From positions 1-64,000 of the forward strand of contig JAWVFR010000078.1 of the NCBI GenBank assembly GCA_033855845.1: a DNA stretch of 64,000 nt. Direction: 5' to 3'. How positions within the stretch are numbered: position 1 is the stretch's first letter; the number at the start of each line of letters is the position of its first letter. The notes below the pieces were generated by a model. That model saw nothing but the letters and a program-made list of their open reading frames with translations, was not told where the DNA came from and did no database searches. A program made the position numbers and the translations under genes. Positions 56,008-64,000 of this stretch are shown here, in pieces. Source of the DNA: AC-38 sp033855845 (GTDB taxonomy: Bacteria > Actinomycetota > Thermoleophilia > Solirubrobacterales > Solirubrobacteraceae).

Positions 56008-57674
56008 CCCCTGACAGTCGCCCGCAGACCCGTTTCATCTTCGTCACCGGCGGCGTCGTCTCCTCGCTTGGGAAGGGCATCGCGGCGTCGTCGATCGGCC
56101 GGCTGCTGGTGGCCCGGGGCCTGAACGTGCAGCTGCAGAAGTTCGATCCCTACATCAACGTGGACCCGGGGACGATGTCCCCGTACCAGCACGGCGAGGT
56201 CTTCGTGACCGAGGATGGCGCCGAGGCCGACCTCGACCTCGGGCACTACGAGCGCTTCACGGACGCCAACACGTCGCGCGCCTCCAACGTCACGGCCGGA
56301 GCCGTCTACAACAGCGTGATCCGCCGCGAGCGGCGCGGCGACTACCTGGGCGGGACCGTCCAGGTCGTCCCGCACATCACGGACGAGATCAAGCAGCGCA
56401 TCCGCGTCGTGGCCGAGTCCAGCGACGTCGACTTCGTGATCACCGAGATCGGCGGCACGGTGGGCGACATCGAGTCGCTGCCGTTCCTGGAGGCGATCCG
56501 CCAGTTCCCCGTCGACGTGGGCCGCAACCGCTGCATGTACATCCACCTGACGCTGGTGCCCTACATCGGCCACGCCGGCGAGCTGAAGACCAAGCCCACG
56601 CAGCACTCGGTCAACGAGCTGCGGCGCATCGGCATCGCGCCGGACATGCTGGTCTGCCGCTCGGAGGGCAGTCTCAACATGGAGATCCGGCGCAAGATCG
56701 GGCTCTTCGCCTCGCTGCCCGACGAGGCGATCGTCTCCGCGCGCGACGTGGACAACATCTACAAGGTGCCGCTCGTCTTCCGCGACGAGGGCGTCGACGA
56801 CTTCGTGCTCCAGCACTTCAATGCGGAGGCCCCGGCGCCCGACCTGGGCTCCTGGGAGGAGCTCACGCGCCGCGCCGACGAGGCCGAGCAGCCCGTGCGC
56901 ATCGCGCTGGTGGGCAAGTACGTCCAGCTCGAGGACGCCTACCTGTCGGTGGTGGAGGCCCTGCGCCACTCCGGGTTCCTGCACGGCGCCCGGGTGGAGA
57001 TCGACTGGGTCGACTCCGAGAAGCTGGACCCGGCCTCCGCGGGCGAGCGGCTCGCCGACGCGGACGGGATCCTGATTCCCGGCGGCTTCGGCGGCCGCGG
57101 GATCGAGGGGAAGATCGCCGCCGCGCGGGTGGCGCGCGAGAACGAGGTGCCCTACCTGGGCATCTGCCTGGGGATGCAGATCGCGGTCTGCGAGTTCGCG
57201 CGCCACGCGGCCGGGATGGAGGGCGCCAACTCCACCGAGTTCGACCCCGAGACGCCGTTCGCCGTGATCGACCTGCTGCCCGAGCAGAAGGAGGTCGCCG
57301 ACATGGGCGGCACCATGCGCCTGGGGGCCGACCCGATCAAGCTCCACGACGACACGCGGGTGCGCGAGATCTACGACGAGGCCGTGGTCTACGAGCGCCA
57401 CCGCCACCGTTACGAGGTCAACAACATGCTGCGCAAGCGCCTGGAGTCGGCGGGCATGCGCTTCTCGGGCACCTCGCCCGACGAGCGGCTGGTCGAGGTG
57501 GTCGAGCTGCCGCGCGAGGCCCATCCCTTCTTCGTGGCCTCCCAGTACCACCCGGAGTTCAAGTCGCGGCCCGACCGCCCGGCGCCGCTGTTCCGCGAGT
57601 TCGTGGCGGCCGCTTTCGAGCGTGCGCAGGGCCGGGCGCCCGAGGGCGAGCCCTCGGTCAGCCGCGCCGAGTGA
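56004..57674 (+). CDS. pyrG: CTP synthase
   Basis: CTP synthase aminates UTP to CTP with ATP and glutamine. The 556-residue protein has the synthetase domain (RFIFVTGGVVSSLGKGIAAS P-loop, KFDPYINVDPGTMSP, GGTVGDIESLPFLEAIRQ, HLTLVPYIGHAGELKTKPTQHSV in pieces) and the glutamine amidotransferase domain. The latter has GGFGGRGIEGK, the nucleophile Cys in YLGICLGMQIAV and the His-Glu pair in YHPEFKSRP. It overlaps the MraY-like gene (ATGA) upstream and the M20 peptidase (GTGA) downstream. The order steA-steB-pyrG matches Mycobacterium. Confidence 0.97.
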   Translation: MTPDSRPQTRFIFVTGGVVSSLGKGIAASSIGRLLVARGLNVQLQKFDPYINVDPGTMSPYQHGEVFVTEDGAEADLDLGHYERFTDANTSRASNVTAGAVYNSVIRRERRGDYLGGTVQVVPHITDEIKQRIRVVAESSDVDFVITEIGGTVGDIESLPFLEAIRQFPVDVGRNRCMYIHLTLVPYIGHAGELKTKPTQHSVNELRRIGIAPDMLVCRSEGSLNMEIRRKIGLFASLPDEAIVSARDVDNIYKVPLVFRDEGVDDFVLQHFNAEAPAPDLGSWEELTRRADEAEQPVRIALVGKYVQLEDAYLSVVEALRHSGFLHGARVEIDWVDSEKLDPASAGERLADADGILIPGGFGGRGIEGKIAAARVARENEVPYLGICLGMQIAVCEFARHAAGMEGANSTEFDPETPFAVIDLLPEQKEVADMGGTMRLGADPIKLHDDTRVREIYDEAVVYERHRHRYEVNNMLRKRLESAGMRFSGTSPDERLVEVVELPREAHPFFVASQYHPEFKSRPDRPAPLFREFVAAAFERAQGRAPEGEPSVSRAE

Positions 57675-58804
57675 GCGTCACCGGGGCGCAGCGGCGCCGC
57701 GTCAACGACCTGTTCGCGGAGCTGTGCCGGATCGAGTCGCCCTTCGGCCGCGAGCGCGCGTGCGGCGAGCGGGTGGCCGGCGAGCTGCGCGGGATGGGGC
57801 TGGACGTGCAGGAGGACGGCGCCGGCCCCGAGGCGGGGTCCGAATGCGGGAACCTGCTGGCCCGGGTCCCCGGCCCGGAGGGTGCGCCCACGGTGCTGCT
57901 GTGCGCCCACCTGGACACCGTCGTGCCCCAGGCGCCGATCGAGCCCGTCTTGGACGAGGGGGTGTGGCGCAACGCGAACGCCGGGATCCTGGGGGCCGAC
58001 AACAAGGCCGCGGTGGCGGTCATGCTCGAGGTCGCGCGCGACGCGGTGGAGCGCGGCGCCCCCGCGGGCCTGGAGCTGCTGTTCACCGTCTGCGAGGAGA
58101 ACGCGCTGCGCGGGGCCAAGGCCTTCGACCGCGCCCGCCTGCGCGCCGACTGCGGCTACGTGTTCGACCACGCGACTCCCATCGGCGAGGTGGTCATGGC
58201 CTCGCCCACGTACTTCCGCCTGGACGCCGACTTCCACGGCGCCTCCGCCCACGCGGGGATCCGCCCGGAGGACGGGCGCAGCGCGATCGCCGCCGCGGCC
58301 GCCGCCGTCGCCGCCATGCGCCTGGGCCGCCTGGACCCGGAGACCACGGCCAACGTCGGGCGCATCGAGGGCGGCAGCGCCTCGCTGAACGTGGTCCCCG
58401 ACCGCTGCCGGATCGAGGCCGAGGCTCGCTCGCTGGACGACACGCGCGTGGAGACGGCGATGGCGGAGATGGTGGACCGCGTCCACGACGGCGCCAACGC
58501 GCACGAGTGCGACGTGGACGTCTCCGTGGAGTGCCTGTTCCGCGGCTACCGTGAGAAGGGGTCCTCGCCCGCCGTGATCGCCGCCGAGGCCGCCCTGCGC
58601 GCCGCGGGCCACGAGCCGCGGCGCATCGTCACCGGCGGCGGGTCGGACGCGAACGTCCTGCACCACGCCGGCCTGCCGTGCGTGAACCTGGCCAACGGGA
58701 CGCTGGCCAACCACCAGCCCGACGAGCGGGTGGCCGCCGTGGCGCTGGAGGAGATGCTGGACGTCGCGCTGCGCCTGCCCGCGGAGGTCGCGGCGGCGTG
58801 CTGA
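57671..58804 (+). CDS. M20 family peptidase (PepT/tripeptidase-like)
   Basis: This 377-residue zinc peptidase has the metal-binding LLCAHLDTVVP (His, Asp), GADNKAAVAVMLEVA (bridging Asp), the general base in FTVCEENALRGAKAF (Glu-Glu), DHATPIG (Asp) and a late GGGSDANVLHHAGLP segment with the last His in TLANHQPDE. The dimerisation domain carries FHGASAHAGIRPEDGRSA. The layout fits the PepT-like tripeptidase group. GTG start overlaps pyrG and the stop overlaps the DUF3866 gene. Confidence 0.9.
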   Translation: MSVTGAQRRRVNDLFAELCRIESPFGRERACGERVAGELRGMGLDVQEDGAGPEAGSECGNLLARVPGPEGAPTVLLCAHLDTVVPQAPIEPVLDEGVWRNANAGILGADNKAAVAVMLEVARDAVERGAPAGLELLFTVCEENALRGAKAFDRARLRADCGYVFDHATPIGEVVMASPTYFRLDADFHGASAHAGIRPEDGRSAIAAAAAAVAAMRLGRLDPETTANVGRIEGGSASLNVVPDRCRIEAEARSLDDTRVETAMAEMVDRVHDGANAHECDVDVSVECLFRGYREKGSSPAVIAAEAALRAAGHEPRRIVTGGGSDANVLHHAGLPCVNLANGTLANHQPDERVAAVALEEMLDVALRLPAEVAAAC

Positions 58805-59814
58805 CCCTGCGCCGCGGCACGGTCGTGTCTGCCGACCCGCCCGAGGGCGGCTGGCAGCGCATGCGGGTGGAGGTGGCGGGCGAGGAGCGCGCCGCCCACG
58901 CCGACGTCGGCCTGATCGGCGCGAGCGAGCCGGGCGACGACGTCGTGGTGAACACCGCCGCCATGGACCTCGGGCTGGGCTCCGGGGGGTTCGACCTCGT
59001 CCACGTGAATCTCTCGAGGGGCCTGGACGGCGCGGGCACGCCCGGCGCGCACGTGATGAAGCTCAACTACACGAGCCTCCAGCACGCCGTGCACCCCGTG
59101 GAGGGCCCGCAGCTGGCCGTGCCGCTGATGCGCCCGGCCGGGGTGTTCGGCCTGCACGGGCAGCTGGCGCCGCTGTGCTGGGCTCTGGCCAAGGGCCGCC
59201 CCGGCGTACGAGTGGGCTACGTGCAGACCGCCGGCGGCGCGCTGCCCGGCGCGATGTCGCGCGTGGTGAGCGAGTTGCGCGAGCGCGGACTGCTGGCGGC
59301 CCACGTCACCGCCGGGCCGGCCTACGGCGGCGAGGGCGAGGCGATCTCCACCGCCGGCGCGATCCACCACGGCGTGCGCGACGACGGCTGGGAGGCCGTG
59401 GTCTGCGGGCCCGGGCCGGGGATCCTGGGGTCGGCCTCCGCGCTGGGCCACGGGGGGATGGAGGCGCTGGACACCGCGCACGCCGCGCTGACCCTGGGCT
59501 GCCCGACCGTGCTGGTGGCGCGGATGTCCTCCGGCGACCCGCGCGAGCGCCATCGCGGCATCTCCCACCACACGCTGACCGTGCTGGACCTGCTGCTGGA
59601 GCCGGCCATCGTCGCCCTCCCGGCGGGAGCGGACCCCGAGCTCCCGGACGACTACCGCCACGACGTGCGCCGGGTGCCGGTGGACCTTCCCGGCTACGAG
59701 TCCAGCGGCCTGCCCGCCCGCACGATGGGCCGCGACCTGCGCGAGGACCCCGCGTTCTTCGCCGCCGCCCTGGCGGCCGGCACGGCGCTGGCGCAGCTGG
59801 CGGGGCCGGCGTGA
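58798..59814 (+). CDS. DUF3866 family protein
   Basis: This ~338-residue protein fits DUF3866, an uncharacterised family usually found near pyrG/NUDIX genes in Actinobacteria and some Firmicutes. Visible segments are TLRRGTVVSADPPEGGWQRM, GDDVVVNTAAMDLGLGSGGFD, HVMKLNYTSLQ, HGQLAPLCWAL, VGYVQTAGGALPGAMSRVV, VVCGPGPGILGSASALGHGG and MSSGDPRERHRGISHHTLT. Gly-rich loops suggest an alpha/beta fold with ligand binding; nothing is established. GTG 58798 overlaps the peptidase stop by 7 nt. Confidence 0.85.
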   Translation: MLTLRRGTVVSADPPEGGWQRMRVEVAGEERAAHADVGLIGASEPGDDVVVNTAAMDLGLGSGGFDLVHVNLSRGLDGAGTPGAHVMKLNYTSLQHAVHPVEGPQLAVPLMRPAGVFGLHGQLAPLCWALAKGRPGVRVGYVQTAGGALPGAMSRVVSELRERGLLAAHVTAGPAYGGEGEAISTAGAIHHGVRDDGWEAVVCGPGPGILGSASALGHGGMEALDTAHAALTLGCPTVLVARMSSGDPRERHRGISHHTLTVLDLLLEPAIVALPAGADPELPDDYRHDVRRVPVDLPGYESSGLPARTMGRDLREDPAFFAAALAAGTALAQLAGPA

Positions 59815-60311
59815 GGATCCGCCCGGCCCAGCGCGACGACGCGGCCGGGATCGCCGAGATCTACAACCAGGGCATCGAGGAGCGCGGCGCCACCTTCCGC
59901 ACCGAGCCGCGGTCCCCGGAGCAGATCGTCGGCTGGCTGGCCCAGCGCGGGCCGCTGCTGGTGGCCGAGGAGGACGGGGCGCTCATCGGCTGGGCCAGCG
60001 TCAGCGAGTACGGCGACCGCGACATCTACGGCCCGGTGGGGGAGTTCGGCATCTACGTCGCCCGCGAGGCGCGCGGGCGCGGTGTGGGCCGCGCGCTGCT
60101 GGAGGCGCTGTGCGACGCCGCGGAGCGCGACGGGCGCTACAAGCTGGTGGGCAAGATCTTCCCTGAGAACCAGGGCAGCCTGGCGCTGTGCCGGGCCCTG
60201 GGGTTCCGCGAGGTGGGACTGCATCGGCGCCACGGCATGCTGGAGGGACGCTGGCGCGACGTCATGGTGGTCGAGCGCCTGCTCGGCCCGGCCCGGGAGG
60301 AGGGCGGCTAG
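59811..60311 (+). CDS. GNAT N-acetyltransferase (phosphinothricin acetyltransferase-like)
   Basis: This 166-residue GNAT enzyme opens with VRIRPAQRDDAAGIAEIYNQGI and has GWASVSEYGDR, an EFGIYVAREARGRGVGRALLEAL acetyl-CoA loop (R-x-x-G-x-G/A), and FPENQGSLALCRALGFREVG. This is the Pat/Bar-like group that acetylates amino groups of amino acid analogues or methionine derivatives. The natural substrate is unknown. GTG overlaps the DUF3866 stop (GTGA); the NUDIX gene begins at the base after its stop, so all are one operon. Confidence 0.88.
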   Translation: MRIRPAQRDDAAGIAEIYNQGIEERGATFRTEPRSPEQIVGWLAQRGPLLVAEEDGALIGWASVSEYGDRDIYGPVGEFGIYVAREARGRGVGRALLEALCDAAERDGRYKLVGKIFPENQGSLALCRALGFREVGLHRRHGMLEGRWRDVMVVERLLGPAREEGG

Positions 60312-60848
60312 ATGTTCGAGCGGCTGGAGTCCGAGACGGTCTGGGAGGGGCACATCGCACGCATCCGCCGCGAGCGCTGGCGCGAGGCCGACGGCGAGGT
60401 GGTGGAGCGCGAGGTGATCGCCCATCCCGGCGCCGTGGGCATCCTGGCCTGGGACGACGAGCGGGTGTGGCTGGTGCGCCAGCCGCGCGAGGCGGTGGGC
60501 GACCCGGCGCTGCTGGAGATCCCGGCGGGCAAGCTGGACGTGGAGGGCGAGCCGCCGGAGGAGACCGCCCGGCGCGAGCTGGCCGAGGAGATCGGCAAGC
60601 GGGCGGAGCGCTGGGTGCAGATCGCGCGCTTCTACACCAGCCCCGGATTCACCGACGAGGAGGTGACCCTGTACTGCGCGCGGGGCCTGACGGACGTCGA
60701 GGACTTCGAGCCCGATCCCTCCGAGCGGATCGAGATCGTCCCCTGGCCCCTGGAGCGCCTCCAGGACGCCATCGACGAGTGCCGCGACTCCAAGTCGCTG
60801 ATCGCGCTGATGTGGCTACGCGACGAGCGCCGCCGGGCGGGCGCCTGA
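60312..60848 (+). CDS. NUDIX hydrolase, ADP-ribose pyrophosphatase type
   Basis: This 178-residue protein is the counterpart of Rv1700. It has a Nudix box in GKLDVEGEPPEETARRELAEEIG, with the extended DVEGE spacing seen in actinobacterial ADP-ribose pyrophosphatases. The N-terminal strand pair (GHIARIRRERWREADGEVVEREVI), RQPREAVGDPALLEIPAG and the C-terminal FYTSPGFTDEEVTLYCARGL are further family features. It likely splits ADP-ribose to AMP and ribose 5-phosphate. It ends the conserved block that in Mycobacterium continues with xerD; here a sugar ABC operon converges instead. Confidence 0.9.
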   Translation: MFERLESETVWEGHIARIRRERWREADGEVVEREVIAHPGAVGILAWDDERVWLVRQPREAVGDPALLEIPAGKLDVEGEPPEETARRELAEEIGKRAERWVQIARFYTSPGFTDEEVTLYCARGLTDVEDFEPDPSERIEIVPWPLERLQDAIDECRDSKSLIALMWLRDERRRAGA

Positions 60849-60866
60849 GCGCCCGCCCGGCCCGCT

Positions 60867-62033
60867 TCAGACTCTGCCCGCGACCTGCCGCTGCTGGCGG
60901 GCCAGTGCGTCGACGAGCACCGCGGCGAGGAGCACGCCGCCGGTGACCATGTACTTCACCGACGTCTCGAGCGCCAGCAGGTCCATCCCGTTGGAGATGG
61001 AGCCGATGACCAGCGCGCCGAGCAGCGCGCTCCACACGGTGCCGCGCCCGCCGAACAGGCTCGTGCCGGCGATGACCGGCCCCGCGATGGCCAGGAGCAG
61101 CAGGTCGCTGCCGCCGGAGGACTGGTTGACCGCGAGCAGGCGCGAGGCCTGCATGATCCCGCCGACCGCCGCCATGCTGCCGGCGATGACGAACACCGCG
61201 ATCCGGATCCGGTTCACGTTGATCCCGGCTCGCCGCGCGGCCTCGGCGTTGCCACCGACCGCGTACATGTGGCGGCCGAACCGCGTCCGCGTGGCGATGT
61301 ACTGGAACAGCACCACGAACCCGAGGAGGATCAGCGCGGCCAGCGGCACGCCGCGGTCGGAGTTCAGGACCGCGACCGTGGCCACGATCGCCGCGGCCAC
61401 CGCGCCGACCCGGAAGAGGAGCAGCCCGATTCCGGCCGCGGGCAGCCCCGCGCTCATGCGCCGCCGGCGCGCGTCCAGCGATACGAGCGCGTAGGCGACG
61501 ATGCCGATCGCCGCCATGATCCAACCCACATTCGCGCTGTAGAACGTGCTGGTCAGCCCCGTGATCTTGGGGTCGGTGATGTTCACCGTGCCGGTGGCCC
61601 CGAGCACCTTGAGCAGCGCGCCCTGCCAGATCAGCAGGCCGGCCAGGGTGACCACGAACGACGGTATCCCGAACCGGGTGAACAGGAATCCCTGCGCCAG
61701 CCCGATCGTCGCGCCGGCCACGACGCCGGCGGCGATCGCGGCGTAGGGGCTCCAGCCGTTCTTGACGTTCAGGACGGCCACGACCCCGGCGCACAGCCCG
61801 CTCACGGCACCGACCGACAGGTCGATCTCGCCCAGCAGCAGCACGTAGACGATGCCGATCGAGATCAGCCCGATCGCGGTGATCTGCAGGACCAGGTTGG
61901 TGAGGTTGACCGCGGTGAGGAACCGGCTCTCCTGGACCTGGAAGATGGCCCAGATGAGCGCGATGGCGAGGATGACGCGGATCTCCGCGAGGTCCCCGCG
62001 CACGAAGCGGCGGATGAAGTCGCGGGGGCTCAT
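60867..62033 (-). CDS. Sugar ABC transporter permease (XylH-like)
   Basis: This 388-residue polytopic permease belongs to the carbohydrate uptake class 2 family (RbsC/XylH): SRFLTAVNLTNLVLQITAIGLISIGIVYVLLLGEIDLSVG in the first half (several helices), GFLFTRFGIPSFVVTLAGLLI, and the coupling segment AVGGNAEAARRAGINVNRIRIAVF. The length and the extra middle helices fit XylH (~390) better than RbsC (~320). ATG 62033 overlaps the ATPase stop by 4 nt. Last gene of a minus-strand operon. Confidence 0.9.
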   Translation of the reverse strand: MSPRDFIRRFVRGDLAEIRVILAIALIWAIFQVQESRFLTAVNLTNLVLQITAIGLISIGIVYVLLLGEIDLSVGAVSGLCAGVVAVLNVKNGWSPYAAIAAGVVAGATIGLAQGFLFTRFGIPSFVVTLAGLLIWQGALLKVLGATGTVNITDPKITGLTSTFYSANVGWIMAAIGIVAYALVSLDARRRRMSAGLPAAGIGLLLFRVGAVAAAIVATVAVLNSDRGVPLAALILLGFVVLFQYIATRTRFGRHMYAVGGNAEAARRAGINVNRIRIAVFVIAGSMAAVGGIMQASRLLAVNQSSGGSDLLLLAIAGPVIAGTSLFGGRGTVWSALLGALVIGSISNGMDLLALETSVKYMVTGGVLLAAVLVDALARQQRQVAGRV

Positions 62034-62827
62034 GCCTGGCCTCCCGTCGCCGGGGCGGCGTCGCCGCCGTTGGCGCCCGTCGCGCCGGTGATGGCGCCCA
62101 CGACCTTGTCGTGGGACACGTCCGCGGCGTTGAAGTTCCCCGCCTCGCGCCCCAGGCGCAGGACGTAGATCCGGTCGGCCACCTCGAACACGTCGCCCAG
62201 GTTGTGGCTGATCATCACGACCCCCAGCCCCCGCTCGCGCAGGCGCTTGACCAGGGCCAGCACCATCGCGGTCTGGCGGACGCCCAGCGCGGCCGTGGGC
62301 TCGTCGAGCATCACGACCTTGGGCTCGCCCAGCAGCGAGCGGGCGATGGCGACCTGCTGGCGCTGGCCGCCGGACATGGTCCCGACCTCCGCCCGGACGT
62401 CGGTGATGGTCACGGCCAGGTTCTCCAGCAGCTCGTGCGAGCGCTGCTCCATGTCGGTCTCGTCGAGCTGATGTGTGAGCGAGCCGACGCCGGACGCCAG
62501 CTCCTCGCGACCGAGGAAGAGGTTCTCCACCACGTCGAGGTTGTCGCAGAGCGCGAGGTCCTGGTAGACGGTCGCGATGCCGAGGTCGGTGGCGTCGGAG
62601 GGCGTGTGGATGCTCACCGGCCGCCCTTCGAACAGGACCTCGCCGCCGTCGACCGCGTGGATCCCGGCGATGGCCTTGACCAGCGTCGACTTGCCCGCTC
62701 CGTTGTCGCCCACGAGCGCGACCACCTCGGCGGGGCGCACCTCGAAGTCGACGTCGCTGAGCGCCTCCACGGGCCCGAAGCTCTTGCTGACGCCTCGCAG
62801 GGCGAGCAGAGATCCGTTCTGGTTCAT
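62030..62827 (-). CDS. Sugar ABC transporter ATP-binding protein, single domain (XylG/FrcA-like)
   Basis: This 265-residue ATPase has Walker A GDNGAGKSTLVKAI, the signature MSGGQRQQVAIARSL, Walker B VVMLDEPTAALG and the switch His in VMISHNLGDVF. It contains one ABC domain, whereas E. coli XylG and RbsA have two; single-domain partners of class 2 permeases (FrcA type) are known in Actinobacteria and alphaproteobacteria. ATG 62827 is preceded by GAGAGGA. The frame extends further upstream but that part precedes the ribosome site. Confidence 0.93.
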   Translation of the reverse strand: MNQNGSLLALRGVSKSFGPVEALSDVDFEVRPAEVVALVGDNGAGKSTLVKAIAGIHAVDGGEVLFEGRPVSIHTPSDATDLGIATVYQDLALCDNLDVVENLFLGREELASGVGSLTHQLDETDMEQRSHELLENLAVTITDVRAEVGTMSGGQRQQVAIARSLLGEPKVVMLDEPTAALGVRQTAMVLALVKRLRERGLGVVMISHNLGDVFEVADRIYVLRLGREAGNFNAADVSHDKVVGAITGATGANGGDAAPATGGQA

Positions 62828-62894
62828 TGCAGACGTCCTCTCTCCGGCGCCGGGACCGGCGGCGCCCCACGCGCCGCCGGCCTCGACTGATGGC

Positions 62895-63995
62895 TTACTT
62901 GATGCCCGCCGCCGTGCAGGCGGAGGCGTACGCACCGGTGCACACCTGTGCAGCGGTCCAGTACCCGTCCTTGATGACCGTGTCCTTGATGTTGGCCTTG
63001 GTCACCGCGGTGATCGGGTGGGTGGACGTCGGCACCTTCTTCTTGCCGTTGTCCTCCGTGGTCGGCGTCAGGTTCTGCGGCACCGACTTGCCCTGGGCCA
63101 GCAGGACCGCGATCTCGGCGGCCCGGTCGGCGAGCGGCTTGACGGCCTTGTAGACCGTCATGTACTGCTCACCGGCGAGGATGCGCTGAATCGCGGCCAG
63201 CTCGGCGTCCTGGCCCGTCGTCGGCTTGGTGCTCGGCTTGATGCCGGCGCCCTTCATGGCCGCGATCGCGCCGCCCGCCACGCCGTCGTTGGCGCCGTAG
63301 ACGCCCGCGAAACCGTTCGCACCCACGGCCGTGATCGCCTGCTGCATCTCGGTCTGGGCCTTGTCCGGGCTCCAGTCCGGGGTGTCGTACTGCTTGGCGA
63401 TCTTCACGCCGGCCGCGGTGAGCGCCGCCGTCGCCCCGCCCTTGAACAGCTTGGCGTTGTTGTCGGTCGGGGCCCCGTTGATCATCACGATGGGGCCGGT
63501 GGGCTTGCCGTCGGTCTTGAGCTTGTCCGCCAGGGCCTGGCCCTGGATGGTGCCGACCTTGCGGCTGTCGAACTGGACGTAGTACTGGATGTCCGCGCCG
63601 GTGATCAGGCGGTCATAGCTGATGACCGGGACCTTCTGCTGGTTGGCGCGAGCCACGATCGCGCCCGCCGAGGCGGCGTCGACCGGATCGAGGACGAGGA
63701 CCTTGGCGCCCTTGGTGAGGGCTGCCTCCGCCTGCTGCTGCTGCTTGGCGGCGTCCTGGTCGGCGTTGCTGTAGATGATCTGGCAGCTGGAACACAGCGC
63801 CGTCACCTTCTTGGTGAAGAGCGGGCGATCCTGGGACTCGTAGCGCGCGGTCTTCGTCTCGGGCAGCAGCAGGGCGATCGTGCCGCCGCCGCCACCGCCG
63901 CTCTTGCTCTTGCTCCCGCACGCGGAGACGACGAGGGCGAGCGCGAGCATTGCGACCACGGCGAGACCTGCTCGCCGGCCGATGAGATGGGGCAT
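62895..63995 (-). CDS. Sugar-binding lipoprotein of the ABC transporter (XylF-like)
   Basis: This 366-residue lipoprotein has signal peptide RRAGLAVVAMLALALVVS and lipobox VSAC (Cys at ~26), then a Gly/Ser/Lys linker. The periplasmic-binding fold of the ribose/xylose type follows: TIALLLPETKTARYESQDRPLF, KVLVLDPVDAASAGAIVARA, VPVISYDRLI and GVYGANDGVAGGAIAAMKG. TARYESQDRPLF and ISYDRLI resemble XylF, so D-xylose is the best guess for the ligand. Two Cys close together (ALCSSCQII) and two at the end (VCTGAYASAC) may form disulfides. The promoter lies beyond the right edge. Confidence 0.9.
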   Translation of the reverse strand: MPHLIGRRAGLAVVAMLALALVVSACGSKSKSGGGGGGTIALLLPETKTARYESQDRPLFTKKVTALCSSCQIIYSNADQDAAKQQQQAEAALTKGAKVLVLDPVDAASAGAIVARANQQKVPVISYDRLITGADIQYYVQFDSRKVGTIQGQALADKLKTDGKPTGPIVMINGAPTDNNAKLFKGGATAALTAAGVKIAKQYDTPDWSPDKAQTEMQQAITAVGANGFAGVYGANDGVAGGAIAAMKGAGIKPSTKPTTGQDAELAAIQRILAGEQYMTVYKAVKPLADRAAEIAVLLAQGKSVPQNLTPTTEDNGKKKVPTSTHPITAVTKANIKDTVIKDGYWTAAQVCTGAYASACTAAGIK

Positions 63996-64000
63996 AGGTT

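Noticed and set aside
1..64000. tRNA, rRNA, CRISPR, IS elements, phage attachment sites, replication origin
   Set aside because: No cloverleaf, transposase, repeat-spacer array, integrase or DnaA-box cluster was recognised in the window.

Overview
The window is about 64 kb of very GC-rich DNA (third codon positions almost always G or C) from a chromosome of an actinobacterium. The block tlyA-nadK-recN-steA-steB-pyrG-NUDIX follows the Mycobacterium gene order. Together with a complete type IV pilus (T4P) machine and the style of the small proteins, this suggests the class Thermoleophilia (Solirubrobacter/Conexibacter-like). The class is inferred; no rRNA or tRNA gene is present to settle it. 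No plasmid, phage, IS or CRISPR signature was seen.

Layout. 0-3.1 kb: the 3' end of a membrane protein, small exported proteins and a methyltransferase. 3.3-10.7 kb: mnmA (fused to an IscU-like domain), alaS, ruvX, mltG, aroE. 10.8-15 kb: the pilus motor genes pilB, pilT, pilC. 15.1-18.5 kb: four tightly packed secreted proteins, including a blue-copper protein and a PQQ-type propeller. 18.6-20.5 kb: a zinc-motif mini-protein, a metallo-beta-lactamase-fold hydrolase and a divergent GlxA-type regulator. 20.5-27.3 kb: three minor pilin-like genes diverging from a large PKD/P-domain surface protein. 27.3-32.4 kb: the major pilin behind a c-di-GMP-I riboswitch, then pilD and pilMNO plus a fourth gene. 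32.4-35.6 kb: aroC, an aroK-aroB fusion and aroQ. 35.6-43.2 kb: housekeeping and redox genes ending in efp. 43.3-48 kb: a DUF559/AbiEi-like gene, nusB, an EVE-like pseudogene, xseB, a prenyl synthase and dxs. 48.1-60.8 kb: the tlyA-to-NUDIX block with extra genes. 60.9-64 kb: a xylose-type ABC importer on the minus strand.

The strongest non-coding signal is a set of promoter-like sites of the sigma-28 (FliA/SigD/WhiG) type: TCA(A)G, then 21-23 nt measured from the T to the C of CGAT(A). They lie before the T4P transcription units: two in tandem before pilB, one before the minor pilins, one before the PKD protein, one before pilA, one before pilM and a weaker one before pilT. I did not find them before the housekeeping genes I checked. 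At pilA the predicted transcription start falls directly at the 5' edge of the c-di-GMP riboswitch, and PilB carries an N-terminal MshEN-like region of a type known to bind c-di-GMP. Pilus production here therefore looks controlled by a motility-type sigma factor and by c-di-GMP at two levels.

A second pattern is that many housekeeping genes have a TAnnnT hexamer 6-9 nt before the start codon and no Shine-Dalgarno sequence, which is the signature of leaderless mRNAs. In several cases the TAG/TAA of this hexamer is also the stop codon of the gene upstream. I used the pattern to choose starts. No gene-free stretch exceeds 300 bases.
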